From: Caulobacter sp. CCUG 60055
GTDB taxonomy: Bacteria > Pseudomonadota > Alphaproteobacteria > Caulobacterales > Caulobacteraceae
NCBI RefSeq assembly: GCF_022750545.1
Contig: NZ_PUIC01000016.1
Location: 167,530 to 231,529 of the forward strand
DNA: 64,000 bases
Direction: 5' to 3'
Within the stretch, counting starts at the first letter, position 1, and each line of letters begins with the position of its first letter. Under the pieces are notes generated by a model that made no database searches, was not told the origin of the DNA, and saw nothing but the letters and a program-made list of their open reading frames with translations. Both the position numbers and the translations under genes were made by a program. Of this stretch, positions 7,460-16,202 are shown in pieces.

Positions 7460-8829
7460 GCGGGGGTTCCTTGCGCTTCGGGAGATGAAGGCTCGCTGGA
7501 CGGGCCGGCGGGGACCTCGGCGGGCTCGGGCGCAACCAGCGGCAAGAGCACCGAACCGGCGTAGACGCGAGCCTCGTCGCCGCCCTCGACCGGCTTCAAG
7601 CCGCGCCGATGACGCACTTCGTTGATGGTCGCGGAGCCGTTGCGCAGATCGCGGTCGTCGATTTCGGATTGCACGCCCGGCTCGACCTCACGGCCGTCGT
7701 TCCAGCCCCATTCGAGGTCGGCGAAACCCAGGTCGTCCTGGATCACGCCGTCGGCCACCCGCTTCCACCACAGTTTCAGCGGCTCCAGCCCCTCGGCCTG
7801 GCCGCGCGCCTCGTCGGTCTCGGCGGTCGAGCGGTTCATCTGGCGCACGAACGGCGTCGGCGGCAGGTTGAAGCAATAGGCGACGATGCGGGCCAGCCAC
7901 TCGTCGAATTGATCGGTGAGCGGGCTGTCCTTGAACGCCTGATACGAGGTCCCCGCCGGCACCCACACCGCCTTGGAACGCTCGGCGGCGTTTCCGGACA
8001 GGCGGGCGTCGAACCAGGTCTGGAAGGTGGCGATGTTGTCGGCCGTCCACCCGTCCGGGGCGTTGAGGATGCCCGAGGGGATGTTGCCCTCGGTGAAGTA
8101 GGACAGCTGCGCCGCCTGTCGCCGCAGGATCATGTTGATGGTGACGATGATCTGCTCGACCGGGCCCAGACCGTAGAGGTGGCCGGGGCGCGGGTTGCGC
8201 GGCGCGTAGATCAGTTCGTCCGCCGTCAGTTCCGTCCAGACCTGTCCCTTGATGACCTGCTGGAAGGCCGGCAGGGGCGGAAACGGCCGGCGGCCGGTGT
8301 CGTCGACCAGCACCTTGACCGTGTCGCCGGGCACGACGTCGAGGCCGATCAGGTCTCCCGCCCGGTTCCGCCGCCGCTCGAAGGCCGGGGCGTCGAGGGC
8401 CAGCAGGTCCTCCAGGGCCAAGCGCAGCCAGCTAGCGAAGGGCGTGACGCCGTCGGGACGCCGCCAGAAGGCCTCGACCGTTCGGATTTGGGCGTCGCGC
8501 TCGCCGGCCTGGTCCGGGGTGGCGTCCCTATGCTTGATGGTCCAGGACAGCGCCTCCATCTGGTCCTTGCGGGTCTCGATGGCCAGGCGCACGGCCTCGA
8601 CGTTGGCGAAGGCGCGAAGCTGGGCGAACCCGAACGGCTCGGACGATCGCGGCGTGTAGACGGTGTTCTCGCCGACCGCGAAGTCGACCAAGCGCACCGG
8701 CTGCGGATCGGGCGCCGGAACCGGCAGGCCCGGCGAGAACAGCCCCGCCGAACCGAAGCTGGATCGGCCCGTCACGGCGCTGTTCAGGCGAAAGCTGAGC
8801 GAGGTGCGGACACCGCCGGATGGGGGCAT
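7456..8829 (-). CDS. Phage portal protein
   Basis: 457 residues. The sequence contains blocks seen in portal proteins: AFANVEAVRLAIETRKDQMEAL, RPGHLYGLGPVEQIIVTINMI, YFTEGNIPSGIL and PPTPFVRQMNRSTAE. The portal forms the dodecameric DNA channel at one capsid vertex. The start at 8829 has an AAGGAAAAG site. The gene is divergent from the SHOCT-domain gene across about 110 bases. Confidence 0.85.
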   Translation of the reverse strand: MPPSGGVRTSLSFRLNSAVTGRSSFGSAGLFSPGLPVPAPDPQPVRLVDFAVGENTVYTPRSSEPFGFAQLRAFANVEAVRLAIETRKDQMEALSWTIKHRDATPDQAGERDAQIRTVEAFWRRPDGVTPFASWLRLALEDLLALDAPAFERRRNRAGDLIGLDVVPGDTVKVLVDDTGRRPFPPLPAFQQVIKGQVWTELTADELIYAPRNPRPGHLYGLGPVEQIIVTINMILRRQAAQLSYFTEGNIPSGILNAPDGWTADNIATFQTWFDARLSGNAAERSKAVWVPAGTSYQAFKDSPLTDQFDEWLARIVAYCFNLPPTPFVRQMNRSTAETDEARGQAEGLEPLKLWWKRVADGVIQDDLGFADLEWGWNDGREVEPGVQSEIDDRDLRNGSATINEVRHRRGLKPVEGGDEARVYAGSVLLPLVAPEPAEVPAGPSSEPSSPEAQGTPA

Positions 8830-8938
8830 GGCTCTTTTCCTTGTCCTTGTCGCGTCGCCGGCGCTTTGCGCCTTGTGAATTCAATGCAGAGACGAGTAAG
8901 TTCCATCACTCGCCCAAAAGGCGGGTTCCGGGGGCGGA

Positions 8939-9730
8939 ATGGACGACAGGTTTTTGACCCTGACATTGGGCGTCGCGATGGTCGGCGTCATTCTGGCGCC
9001 GCTCGCCGGGGTCGCCCTGCTCATCCGTCTCCATTCCCGTGGAGCGCCCGAGCGGGCTCTCCGGAAGACTCTTCGCGAACAGGCGAACGCCGCCCAGCGA
9101 GTTCAGGATCAGGAACGGGCCGCCAAGGAGGCGGCGTTCCCGAACGAATACGACGGCTGGACGACCTTCGTGTCACCCTACGACCGGAGTTTTCTCGGCC
9201 TCGACTTCACCAACGAACTTGTCGCCCTGGGCGTCTATGGCGAGGCGCAGCGCTATCCGTTTTCGGCCCTGCGCAGCGTCGATCTGGTGCGCGACGGCGC
9301 GGCCGTCACCATCCACCAGCAACAGCCCTGGACCGACCTGCTCGCCACCAGCGAATGGCAGCAGTATCGACAGATCGTCGGCGCCCTGCGCTCGCCCACC
9401 TCGACGGTGCAGACGGTGCGCGAACTGTCGCTCAAGGTTGTCGTCCACGACCCGCGACGCCCCGTCCGGCACGTCTGCTTCTTCGACGCCCAGAACGCGT
9501 TCGGCGTCGAGGACAAGACCATCGCGCCCATCATCGAACAGATCGACACCTTTCACGCCTACCTGCTCAAGGCCCTGCATCAGGGGCGGCCGCCGGCCGA
9601 GGCCGCGCCGCCGTCAACCGCCGGCGGCCAGGCCGACGCCCTGAAGACGCTGTGGGACCTGAAACGGGCCGGCGCCTTGTCCGAAGAAGAATTCACTTCA
9701 GCCAAAGCCCGGCTGCTCGCCGCCGGCTGA
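8939..9730 (+). CDS. Membrane-anchored SHOCT-domain protein, cargo gene in the phage operon
   Basis: 263 residues on the opposite strand to the phage operon. A transmembrane helix spans residues about 7-29 (LGVAMVGVILAPLAGVALL). Then follow a charged helix, a middle domain with SFLGLDFTNELVALGVYGE and RYPFSALRSVDLVRDG that looks like a PH-like beta module, and a C-terminal SHOCT domain (ALKTLWDLKRAGALSEEEF). SHOCT is a short helical module of unknown role, common in phage- and stress-related proteins. The stop is followed after 16 bases by the TM2-domain gene, so the two are probably co-transcribed. The function is not known. Confidence 0.8.
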   Translation: MDDRFLTLTLGVAMVGVILAPLAGVALLIRLHSRGAPERALRKTLREQANAAQRVQDQERAAKEAAFPNEYDGWTTFVSPYDRSFLGLDFTNELVALGVYGEAQRYPFSALRSVDLVRDGAAVTIHQQQPWTDLLATSEWQQYRQIVGALRSPTSTVQTVRELSLKVVVHDPRRPVRHVCFFDAQNAFGVEDKTIAPIIEQIDTFHAYLLKALHQGRPPAEAAPPSTAGGQADALKTLWDLKRAGALSEEEFTSAKARLLAAG

Positions 9731-9746
9731 CCAACAGGTTCGCCCC

Positions 9747-10178
9747 ATGACCATGTCGCCCCAAGACTACGCCATCGAACAGAAGATCCAGACCGCCGGC
9801 CCCAAGACCGGCCTGGCCTACCTGCTGTGGCTGCTCCTCGGCCTTGCGGGCGGCCACAGGTTCTATCTGCAACGCCGCTGGTCCGCCGCCGCCATGCTGG
9901 CGCTCTTCGTCGTCTCTATGGTTTTTGCCCGAACCGACCGGCTGACGGCCGCCCATTACGTCCTCATGCCCGTCATAGTGTGGTGGTTCGTCGATCTCGC
10001 GCTCATCCCCTGGCTGGCCCGCGACAGCCGCGACAAGATCCGCCGCGAAATGACCGCTCATCTCAGCATGATCGCCTCGACGGCCCAGGCCGGCGCACGC
10101 CCGCCCGGCTCCGTCGCTCCGCAAACGCCCATCGTCTCCAACAGATCGCCGCCGCCGTCCTCGTCCATCGTCGACTGA
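9747..10178 (+). CDS. TM2-domain membrane protein, cargo gene in the phage operon
   Basis: 143 residues. The N-terminal half has the TM2 pattern: GLAYLLWLLLGLAGGHRFYL, a turn, then AAAMLALFVVSMVFA, followed by a further hydrophobic stretch (HYVLMPVIVWWFVDLALIPW). The C-terminal 45 residues are polar and Pro/Ser-rich. It is probably an inner-membrane protein. It follows the SHOCT gene and converges on terL with a 6-base gap. Plus-strand placement between terL and portal marks the pair as a moron-like insertion; a superinfection or defence role is only a guess. Confidence 0.8.
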   Translation: MTMSPQDYAIEQKIQTAGPKTGLAYLLWLLLGLAGGHRFYLQRRWSAAAMLALFVVSMVFARTDRLTAAHYVLMPVIVWWFVDLALIPWLARDSRDKIRREMTAHLSMIASTAQAGARPPGSVAPQTPIVSNRSPPPSSSIVD

Positions 10179-10184
10179 TCCTGT

Positions 10185-11594
10185 TCAGCCCTCCGCCTCG
10201 GCCCGCCGGCGGGCCAGCTCGAACACGCCGCCGCCCCTCATGGGCGCCAGGTGGGCGTTGAAGGCGCGGCTGGTGCTGTCGGCGTCGTCGTCGTGACGGC
10301 CGTCGGGAAAGGCCTCCAGCGCCTCGAACCAGGCCTCGTTCCAGCCGCCGCGCAGCACGAAGACGTTGCCGGCCTCGGCCTGGGCCGAGAACGGCCCGAA
10401 CCGGGTCTGTTTGTCGCCGCTCTCCACCGTGGCCCGCGCCGTGAACCCCTCCAGCAACCGGATCAGCGCCTGCCCCTGGGCCTTGCCGGCCTGGCCAGGG
10501 TCCTGGGGCAGGCTGATCTCGACGCCGGCCCCGTCCTGGACAGCCGTGTTGCGGATCAGGCTTTCGACCTTGGCGGGCGTCTCGCGGGCCCGGACATGGT
10601 CCAGCACGAAATAGCGCCCCTCGCTCGACCGCCCGATCTTGGTCCCCGCGGTCCAGTCCGGATCGTTGGTCTCCATCTTCGGCGTGCCGGCGAGGTCCCA
10701 GCCGCGGACCACGTGCAGCCCGGCCGGCGCGGCCTCGACCATCGGACACCACCCCCGCCGAAACAACAGGCCGGCGGCCGGCTTGATCTTCCAGTTGCCG
10801 CCCAGCAACCGCTCGCGCTCCACCAGCGGCAAGGCCAGAAGGTTGGCCAGATAGCCCGGATCGGCCGTGGTCAGCGCCGTGTTGTCCTCCAGGCGGGCCG
10901 GCACGAAGGTCGCGGACTTGGGCGAGCATTTCGGATGCTCGCGCCGCAACGCCTCGGCGCTCCCGGCCCAGACCAGCCGCTCGCCGACGCGCGCGAACCA
11001 GCGCAGCACCCCCGCGCGCTCCGGAATGGGCAGGCCGCTGTCCGGGTCGATCCACCAGCGCACGAAATCGGCGACCCAGCTCTCGGCGTCGGGATTGCAG
11101 GTCGCCCGGATGTAGGGGCGCACGCCGCAGGTCGAGCGGTTTCGCGAGACCATGTACCAGAACTGTCGGGCGCTGAAATGCGTCAGCTCGTCGAAGCAGA
11201 TCAGCGGAATCTGCGCGCCCTGCCAGTCGAGCACGGTCTTGTCGTGCTCGAGATGTGAAAAGCGGACGCTGGCCCCGCTGGGGAAGCGCCAGCTGAGCTG
11301 GGTCTCCAGCGACCGCCCGCCAAGGAACGGGTAGAGCCGCCCGCTTTCCTCCCAGAGGCCGCCCTCGTTGCGGACCTGCACCGTGGTCCGGCGGAAGACC
11401 ACCGCCGAAAAGCCGTTTCGGCCCAGGTGGCGCAAGGGCTCCATCAGCAACGCCCAGGTCTTGCCCCCGCCCGCCGCGCCGCCATAGACGGCGATGTCGG
11501 CAGGGCTGGCCAGGAACAGCGACTGCGGGCCCGGCTGCGGGCGGATGACGTCGGTGTGGCGATCTGCACGTCCGATGATGCCGACCTCCCTCAA
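10185..11594 (-). CDS. terL: Terminase large subunit
   Basis: 469 residues if translation starts at the TTG at 11594, which overlaps the terS stop. The open frame extends to 11723, but that part is terS in another frame. The ATPase domain has a Walker A-like motif (YGGAAGGGKTWAL), an adenine-binding-type FRRTT block, and Walker B with adjacent Glu (LICFDELTHF). The nuclease domain begins with VVRGWDLAGTPK and has later acidic residues (HDDDADSTSRAF). It packages DNA through the portal. It is immediately downstream of terS. Confidence 0.9.
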   Translation of the reverse strand: MREVGIIGRADRHTDVIRPQPGPQSLFLASPADIAVYGGAAGGGKTWALLMEPLRHLGRNGFSAVVFRRTTVQVRNEGGLWEESGRLYPFLGGRSLETQLSWRFPSGASVRFSHLEHDKTVLDWQGAQIPLICFDELTHFSARQFWYMVSRNRSTCGVRPYIRATCNPDAESWVADFVRWWIDPDSGLPIPERAGVLRWFARVGERLVWAGSAEALRREHPKCSPKSATFVPARLEDNTALTTADPGYLANLLALPLVERERLLGGNWKIKPAAGLLFRRGWCPMVEAAPAGLHVVRGWDLAGTPKMETNDPDWTAGTKIGRSSEGRYFVLDHVRARETPAKVESLIRNTAVQDGAGVEISLPQDPGQAGKAQGQALIRLLEGFTARATVESGDKQTRFGPFSAQAEAGNVFVLRGGWNEAWFEALEAFPDGRHDDDADSTSRAFNAHLAPMRGGGVFELARRRAEAEG

Positions 11595-12025
11595 CTCTTG
11601 TCGTCGTCGCGTCCGTTCTCGGGCAGGGCGAAGACCACCACGGCGCCTGGCGCGCCCTTGGCGCCGGCCTCGACCTTGACCGCATCGCCATACTTGCGCG
11701 GCGCCAGGCGCGCCGACGCCCACTTGCGGGCGTCGATCCGCAGGCGGTCGCGGGCGGCGTCGCCGCTCGAATCCGCGCCGTCGGCGATGTCTACGATCTC
11801 GTCGGCGAGGGCGTCGGCCTGAGCTTCCCGGGCGCGAGCGTACTGCTCGGCGAAGGCGGCGTCGGCCGCCAGCCAGGCGAACACGGTGCTGGCCGCCGGC
11901 ATCTGCGGATCACGGCAGACGCTTCTCAGGCTTTCGCCCTCGACCAGCCGTTCGCAGATGCGCTCGGCGATGCGGCGGGCCAGGCGTTTCGGACGCCCGT
12001 CGGCGCGGGGCGAACCAGAGTTCAT
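11591..12025 (-). CDS. terS: Terminase small subunit (terS-like)
   Basis: 144 residues from the ATG at 12025, which has GGAGACG upstream; the frame reaches 12085 without a better site. The N-terminal half is an HTH-like DNA-recognition region (LARRIAERICERLVEGESLRSVCRDPQMPAASTVFAWLA). It continues with helices (EAQADALADEIVDIAD, RIDARKWASARLAPRKYGD) as in terminase small subunits. It would recognise the packaging site and activate TerL. It is the first gene after the promoter and leader terminator. Confidence 0.85.
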   Translation of the reverse strand: MNSGSPRADGRPKRLARRIAERICERLVEGESLRSVCRDPQMPAASTVFAWLAADAAFAEQYARAREAQADALADEIVDIADGADSSGDAARDRLRIDARKWASARLAPRKYGDAVKVEAGAKGAPGAVVVFALPENGRDDDKS

Positions 12026-12077
12026 CCGCGTCTCCGTCGATGAATGGAGACGGCCACGCCATGTCGATGGAAGGCCG

Positions 12078-12110
12078 AAAAACAAAACGCCCCGGCGAAG
12101 GCTCGGGGCG
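12078..12110 (-). terminator. Intrinsic terminator in the leader of the phage structural operon
   Basis: Minus-strand arms CGCCCCG and CGGGGCG with a 9-base loop are followed by TTTTGTTTTT. It lies between the promoter at 12168-12140 and the terS start at 12025, so transcripts from that promoter would end about 50 bases after initiation unless something overrides it. Confidence 0.85.
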
Positions 12111-12139
12111 GCGTCGGACGCACTTGGCGACCGTGTTTA

Positions 12140-12168
12140 TTTATACCCATTTCCGGCCCTCAGGTCAA
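12140..12168 (-). promoter_or_regulatory. Near-consensus sigma70-type promoter for the phage structural operon
   Basis: Minus strand TTGACC (12168-12163), exactly 17 bases of spacer, then TATAAA (12145-12140). It is the only good promoter match before terS. Predicted start is near 12133, only about 23 bases before the terminator hairpin. Confidence 0.65.
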
Positions 12169-12226
12169 GATATGGTATGTCGTCGCGATCGGTTTCGAAG
12201 ATCGTCGCCCAGCCAGGAGAACCATG

Positions 12227-12673
12227 ATGTCCGATGAAGCCCGGACCGCCCGCCCGCCCGTTTCGGTCGAGGATCGCGGGCTCGGCGGCCTGCAGATGCT
12301 GGTGACGGCCGGGGCGGCGCGCTTCGTCGCGGACGAGGACGTCGCCCTCGGCGGGCTGGACCTCGGGCCCAATCCGCACGAACTGGTGGCCGCGGGGCTG
12401 GGCGCCTGCACCACCATGACCCTGAGGCTCTACGCCCAGCGCAAGGGCTGGCCGCTCGGCCGGGTCGACGTCTCCGTGACCTGGGAGCGCCAGGCGGCCG
12501 CGACGCCGCCCGACCGGTTCCACCGCCGGATCGTCATCGGCGGCGCCCTGGACGCGGAGCAGGTGACGCGCCTGCTGGAGATCGCCGAGAAGTGCCCCGT
12601 GCACCGGCTGCTCACGGCGGGCGCCGCCATCGACACAGCGATGACGCACGACCCGGCGGCTTCGGGCGGCTAG
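12227..12673 (+). CDS. OsmC-like family protein
   Basis: 148 residues. Two in-frame ATGs (12224 and 12227) follow AGGAGA; the second has the better spacing. The sequence has the OsmC signature: GPNPHELVAAGLGACTTMTLRLYAQRK with the first redox Cys, then the second Cys in LLEIAEKCPVHRLL. Members reduce organic peroxides or act on related thiol chemistry in the cytoplasm. It is divergent from the phage operon and looks like the host gene bordering it. Confidence 0.9.
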   Translation: MSDEARTARPPVSVEDRGLGGLQMLVTAGAARFVADEDVALGGLDLGPNPHELVAAGLGACTTMTLRLYAQRKGWPLGRVDVSVTWERQAAATPPDRFHRRIVIGGALDAEQVTRLLEIAEKCPVHRLLTAGAAIDTAMTHDPAASGG

Positions 12674-12676
12674 CGG

Positions 12677-13054
12677 CTAGGCCGCTGCGCCGATCAGGCT
12701 GATGGCGCCGACCAGTTCACGCGAATCGAACGGCTTGTTGATGAACACGGCGTCGCGATAGTCGCCGTCGAGGCCCGCGGCGCCGTAGCCGGTGGCGAAC
12801 AGCACCGGCACCCCGCGCCTGCGCAGGACGTCCGCGACCGGAAACGACGGGCGGCCATCGAGGTTGACGTCCAGGATGGCGAGGTCGGCCTCGACCGTCT
12901 CGGCCATCTCCAAGGCGGCCTCTACGCCGCAGGCCACGCCCACGACGACGTGCCCCATGTCGGCCAGCACGTCCTCCATCAGCATGGCGATCATGATCTC
13001 GTCCTCGACGAGAAGCACGTTCAGCGCCCCCGACGGCGTCGCCCCAAGATCCAC
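12677..13054 (-). CDS. Single-domain response regulator paired with the HWE kinase
   Basis: 125 residues, a receiver domain only. Visible are the acidic pair in LLVEDEIMIAMLMEDVLA, phosphoacceptor Asp in DLAILDVNLDG, and the conserved Lys in VFINKPFD. There is no output domain, so it probably relays phosphate or acts on a protein partner. It begins 3 bases after the kinase stop codon, so the two are one operon. Confidence 0.9.
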   Translation of the reverse strand: MDLGATPSGALNVLLVEDEIMIAMLMEDVLADMGHVVVGVACGVEAALEMAETVEADLAILDVNLDGRPSFPVADVLRRRGVPVLFATGYGAAGLDGDYRDAVFINKPFDSRELVGAISLIGAAA

Positions 13055-13057
13055 CGC

Positions 13058-15550
13058 TCAGCCCTCTTCCGCGATCGGCGCCTCGAGGACGCACTCGACG
13101 CCCTGAGGATGGTAGGTAACACGCGCCGAGCCTCCGAGTTCCGTGGCGAGGCCCTTTTCGATCAACCGGGAGCCGAAACCCTTGCGCGTCGGAGGCGTCA
13201 CTGGCGGACCGCCGCTCTCGCGCCAGGTCAGGTGAAGACGCCGGCCCTGTTTGAACCAGCTGACAGAAACCTCGCCCGTCTCGCCCGACAAGGCGCCGTA
13301 CTTCACCGCGTTGGTGGCCAGTTCATGCAGAGCCATCGACAGGGACACCGCCGTCTTGGGCGACAGGCGCACCTCCGGCCCCTCCAACTCGAACCGATTG
13401 CTCTGCTGGTTCGAGTGCGAGGCCACCACCACGGCCAGCACCTGCTGCAGATCGGCGCCTTCCCAGTTCTCGGCGGTCAGCACGTCGTGCGCCTTGGCCA
13501 GCGCGACCAGCCGGGCGTCGAACGCGGCGCGAGCCTCGTCGAGGTTCCGCGCGTTGCGGAAGGTCTGCATGGCCACCGCCTGCACCATGGCCAGCGAGTT
13601 CTTCACCCGATGGTTCAGCTCGTTGACCAGCAGCCGCAGATGCTCCTCGCTGCGCTTGCGCGCGGTGATGTCCAGGGTGGTGCCGGTGACGCGGACCGCG
13701 ACGCCTTCCTCGTCGAACACCACTATGCCCCGCGCGGCGACCCAACGCTCGACGCCGTCGCAATAGCCGAAGATCCGATACTCGATATCGTATTCGTCCC
13801 GCCGCGCCGGGTCGGTCGCCCGGCGGAACCGGTCGCGCACGGCCTCGCGATCCTCGGGGTGGATCATCTCGACCATGTCGGCCAGGGTCATCTCGACGCC
13901 CAGGGGCACGTCGAACATCTGATGGCAGCGGTCGGACGCCGACAGCCGCCGGGTGGTCAGGTCGAGGTCCCAGGCGCCCAGATCGGTGGCGGCTATCGCC
14001 AGGGCCAGTTGATGTTCGGCCTCCGACCGCACCAGGATCTCGCGTTGGGCGGCGTGGTGCCGGCTGGCGTTGTCCATGGCCACGGCGGTCTGGCGGGTGA
14101 GCACGACCAGGGCCTGCTCGTCGACGTCGGCGAAGGCTTCTCCCGCCGGGCGCGCGAGAATCAGCGCCCCGATCAGCCGCCCGGCCTGAGACAGCACCGG
14201 CGCGGCCACCCCGCTACGGACGGGGAGCTCCTTCTGCAGGGCGGCCAGGAACGACCGCCTGTCGCGTCGCCGCGCCTCGGCCGGACTCGCCGTGTCGATG
14301 CGGATCACCTCGCCGCGGAACAGGGGTTCGAAAGCCGTCCAGCCGGCGGCCTCGATCAGCTCCGCCGCCAGGACGGCGTCCACCCCGCTGGCGGCCGACA
14401 CGCGCAAGGGACCGCCTTCTCGGCCGCCCCCGGCGACAAGGAATATCCCGACCTCGGCGCCGGTCAGCTCGCGGCCCGCATCGGCCGCCGTCTGCGCCAA
14501 ACCGCCGACGTCCAGCTGCCCCGCGAACCGTGCGGCGGCGTGGTTCAGCAGCTCCAGCCGCCGCTGATGCTCGATCAGGGCCAGGTCGGCGCGGCGGCGC
14601 TCGGTGTTGTCGACGCCCTCGATGAAGACGCCCACCACGGCGTCGTCCCGCTTGATCGGCTGAAGGACGAAATCGAGCCAGCGCTCCTCGATCCGCCCGT
14701 CCGCCGGACGGCGCAGCCCCAGCGCCATGCCCTGCCCGACGAACGGCTTGCCGCTGGCGAACACTTCGTCGAGCAGCTTCAGGTAGCCCTGGCTCTCCAG
14801 TTCGGGGAGAACCTCGCGGATCTCGCGGCCGACCACGTCGCGGCCGCCCAGCAATCGCAACGCCGGCGGGTTGACCAACTGGAAGGCGTGGTTGGGGCCG
14901 CGCAGCACCGCCATGTAGCTGGGCGCCTGATCGAACAGCTCCTGCAGGAACGCCGCGTCGAGGGCCTGGCGGCGTTCGGCCTGACGCGCGGCGTCGCGCT
15001 CGCGGGCCAGCTCGGCGTTCAACTCCAGCAGCCGCTCCTCGCTGTCGCGCAGCCGCTCGGCGTCCGTCCGTTGGCGGGTGACGTCGTCGAAGATCGCCAG
15101 AACGCCGCCGGGCCGACCATCCTCGCCTTCGACGGGGGAGATCGAGCAGCGCAGCCAGGTGACGCGGTCGAGGACGTCGCGCACGGCGATCAGCATGCGC
15201 TCGCCGCCTTCGACGGCGGAACCGGTCTGCGCCCGTCGCACGGCCGACCCGACCTGCTCCCAGACATCCTCCAGGCCGTCCCCGGCCCGCCGCCCCATCG
15301 CCGAGCCCGCGCGGGCCCCGCCGACCATGCGGGCGAAGGCGTCGTTGTGCAGCCGGGTCAACTCGCCGCCCCACCACAACGCCATCGGCTGGCCGGCGTT
15401 GAAGATCAGGCGGACGCCGAACCGCAGCTCCTGCGGCCAGATTTCGGGCGGCCCCAAGGCGGTGGCGGCCCAGTCATGCGCGCGCGCGAGCTTGCCCGTC
15501 TCGCCGCCGCCGGCGAGGAACCGCGGGTGATCGTAGATCGCGCCATCCAT
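13058..15550 (-). CDS. HWE-family sensor histidine kinase with PAS and GAF domains
   Basis: 830 residues, no transmembrane segment, so cytoplasmic. Domains in order: PAS-like (about 20-165, HDWAATALGPPEIWPQ), PAS (about 205-325), GAF (about 340-500), PAS (about 515-635, ending in GTTLDITARKRSEEHL), and an HWE kinase core. The core has NELNHRVKNSLA with the phospho-His, HELATNAVKYGAL as N-box and LTWRESGGPPV with the family's Trp-x-Glu. HWE kinases usually sense light, redox or stress and often signal to single-domain receivers. The adjacent receiver gene is the likely partner. The ligand cannot be told. Confidence 0.9.
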   Translation of the reverse strand: MDGAIYDHPRFLAGGGETGKLARAHDWAATALGPPEIWPQELRFGVRLIFNAGQPMALWWGGELTRLHNDAFARMVGGARAGSAMGRRAGDGLEDVWEQVGSAVRRAQTGSAVEGGERMLIAVRDVLDRVTWLRCSISPVEGEDGRPGGVLAIFDDVTRQRTDAERLRDSEERLLELNAELARERDAARQAERRQALDAAFLQELFDQAPSYMAVLRGPNHAFQLVNPPALRLLGGRDVVGREIREVLPELESQGYLKLLDEVFASGKPFVGQGMALGLRRPADGRIEERWLDFVLQPIKRDDAVVGVFIEGVDNTERRRADLALIEHQRRLELLNHAAARFAGQLDVGGLAQTAADAGRELTGAEVGIFLVAGGGREGGPLRVSAASGVDAVLAAELIEAAGWTAFEPLFRGEVIRIDTASPAEARRRDRRSFLAALQKELPVRSGVAAPVLSQAGRLIGALILARPAGEAFADVDEQALVVLTRQTAVAMDNASRHHAAQREILVRSEAEHQLALAIAATDLGAWDLDLTTRRLSASDRCHQMFDVPLGVEMTLADMVEMIHPEDREAVRDRFRRATDPARRDEYDIEYRIFGYCDGVERWVAARGIVVFDEEGVAVRVTGTTLDITARKRSEEHLRLLVNELNHRVKNSLAMVQAVAMQTFRNARNLDEARAAFDARLVALAKAHDVLTAENWEGADLQQVLAVVVASHSNQQSNRFELEGPEVRLSPKTAVSLSMALHELATNAVKYGALSGETGEVSVSWFKQGRRLHLTWRESGGPPVTPPTRKGFGSRLIEKGLATELGGSARVTYHPQGVECVLEAPIAEEG

Positions 15551-15646
15551 CGCCCGGACACCCTAGTGCGAAGTCGATCCGGGGGGAAACCATCTTGACG
15601 GGAATCCGCCCATGCCGAAGCGAGCGCCAAGCGTTACAGGGGTTGT

Positions 15647-15895
15647 TCAGCCGAACAGGTAAAGCCCCTCCCCGTCCCCCTGCGGCGGATGGGCGGCGTA
15701 GCTGGCGTGCGCTTCCCTCGCGCCGCAGCGGCAACGGAAACGACGCCCCGCCGCGGCTTCGCTCGGCCACTGGGTCCGCCTTGGTCCGAACAGGGTCTGC
15801 GGATCGAAACTGGCGCTCGCGCCGCAGCGCGCGTTGAAACAACGGACGACGAGATAGGCGGCCGGGGCCGGCGCGACGGATGAGGCTGCGGACAT
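15647..15895 (-). CDS. Small zinc-ribbon-like protein
   Basis: 82 residues from the ATG at 15895. Four cysteines occur in two pairs (VRCFNARCGAS and RFRCRCGAR), separated by about 40 residues, which suggests a structural zinc ribbon. The region between carries FGPRRTQWPSEAAAG. No family is recognised. It stands alone between the HWE kinase and the PsiF-like gene. Confidence 0.55.
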   Translation of the reverse strand: MSAASSVAPAPAAYLVVRCFNARCGASASFDPQTLFGPRRTQWPSEAAAGRRFRCRCGAREAHASYAAHPPQGDGEGLYLFG

Positions 15896-16202
15896 GCGCC
15901 GATAGTGGCCGGATTCGGCGCGGCCTCGCCAACCCCTCGACCATCGCCCGACGCGATTCTCCACAGCGTTCGGGCCGGCCGGCGTCGGCAGCGCCCCGGG
16001 GGAACTTCAGTCATCCTTGGAGAAATGCGCGCGCCAACGCCCAGGCGACGGGCGGCCGCGCTCTTGGTCGCTACGTGCGAACGTCCATTCGGGCGCGCTT
16101 AGGCGCGATCGCGCGCCAGCCGATAGACGCCCAGAGGCGTCGCCCTCTCAGGCGAACGCCTCCTCGCGACCATTGAGATCAATACCTCAAGGGCTGTCGT
16201 CG
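15896..16202. other. Intergenic region, no gene seen
   Basis: No ORF with a convincing start and protein-like sequence on either strand. A weak hairpin (AAGGGCTG with CAGCCCTT) at about 16193-16213 overlaps the stop codon of the PsiF-like gene and may end its transcript. A GC palindrome, GCGCGATCGCGC, lies near 16106-16117. Confidence 0.5.

Larger units (their letters stand above)
1..12145 (-). mobile_element. Tailed-phage head/tail structural module (prophage, remnant or GTA-like; left end outside window)
   Basis: Collinear minus-strand genes follow the standard siphophage order: terS, terL, portal, protease, major capsid, head-tail connector, neck proteins, tail tube, tail chaperone, tape measure. 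Most junctions are 4-bp ATGA overlaps or short gaps, so it reads as one late operon from a promoter near 12168-12140. Two plus-strand genes interrupt it at 8939-10178. The right boundary abuts an OsmC-like host gene. No integrase, repressor, lysis or replication gene is present in this part, so whether it is mobile cannot be judged here. Confidence 0.9.

Noticed and set aside
11595..11723. N-terminal extension of the terL frame upstream of 11594
   Set aside because: Arg/Gly-rich sequence that is the terS gene in another frame; no ribosome site.
12146..12226. Search for a TCGTAT-N5-ATACGA operator upstream of terS
   Set aside because: No copy found, so the structural operon is not a direct target of the repressor by this motif.
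12950..15598. 882-codon plus-strand ORF opposite the HWE kinase
   Set aside because: Antisense artefact; the kinase on the minus strand has all expected motifs.
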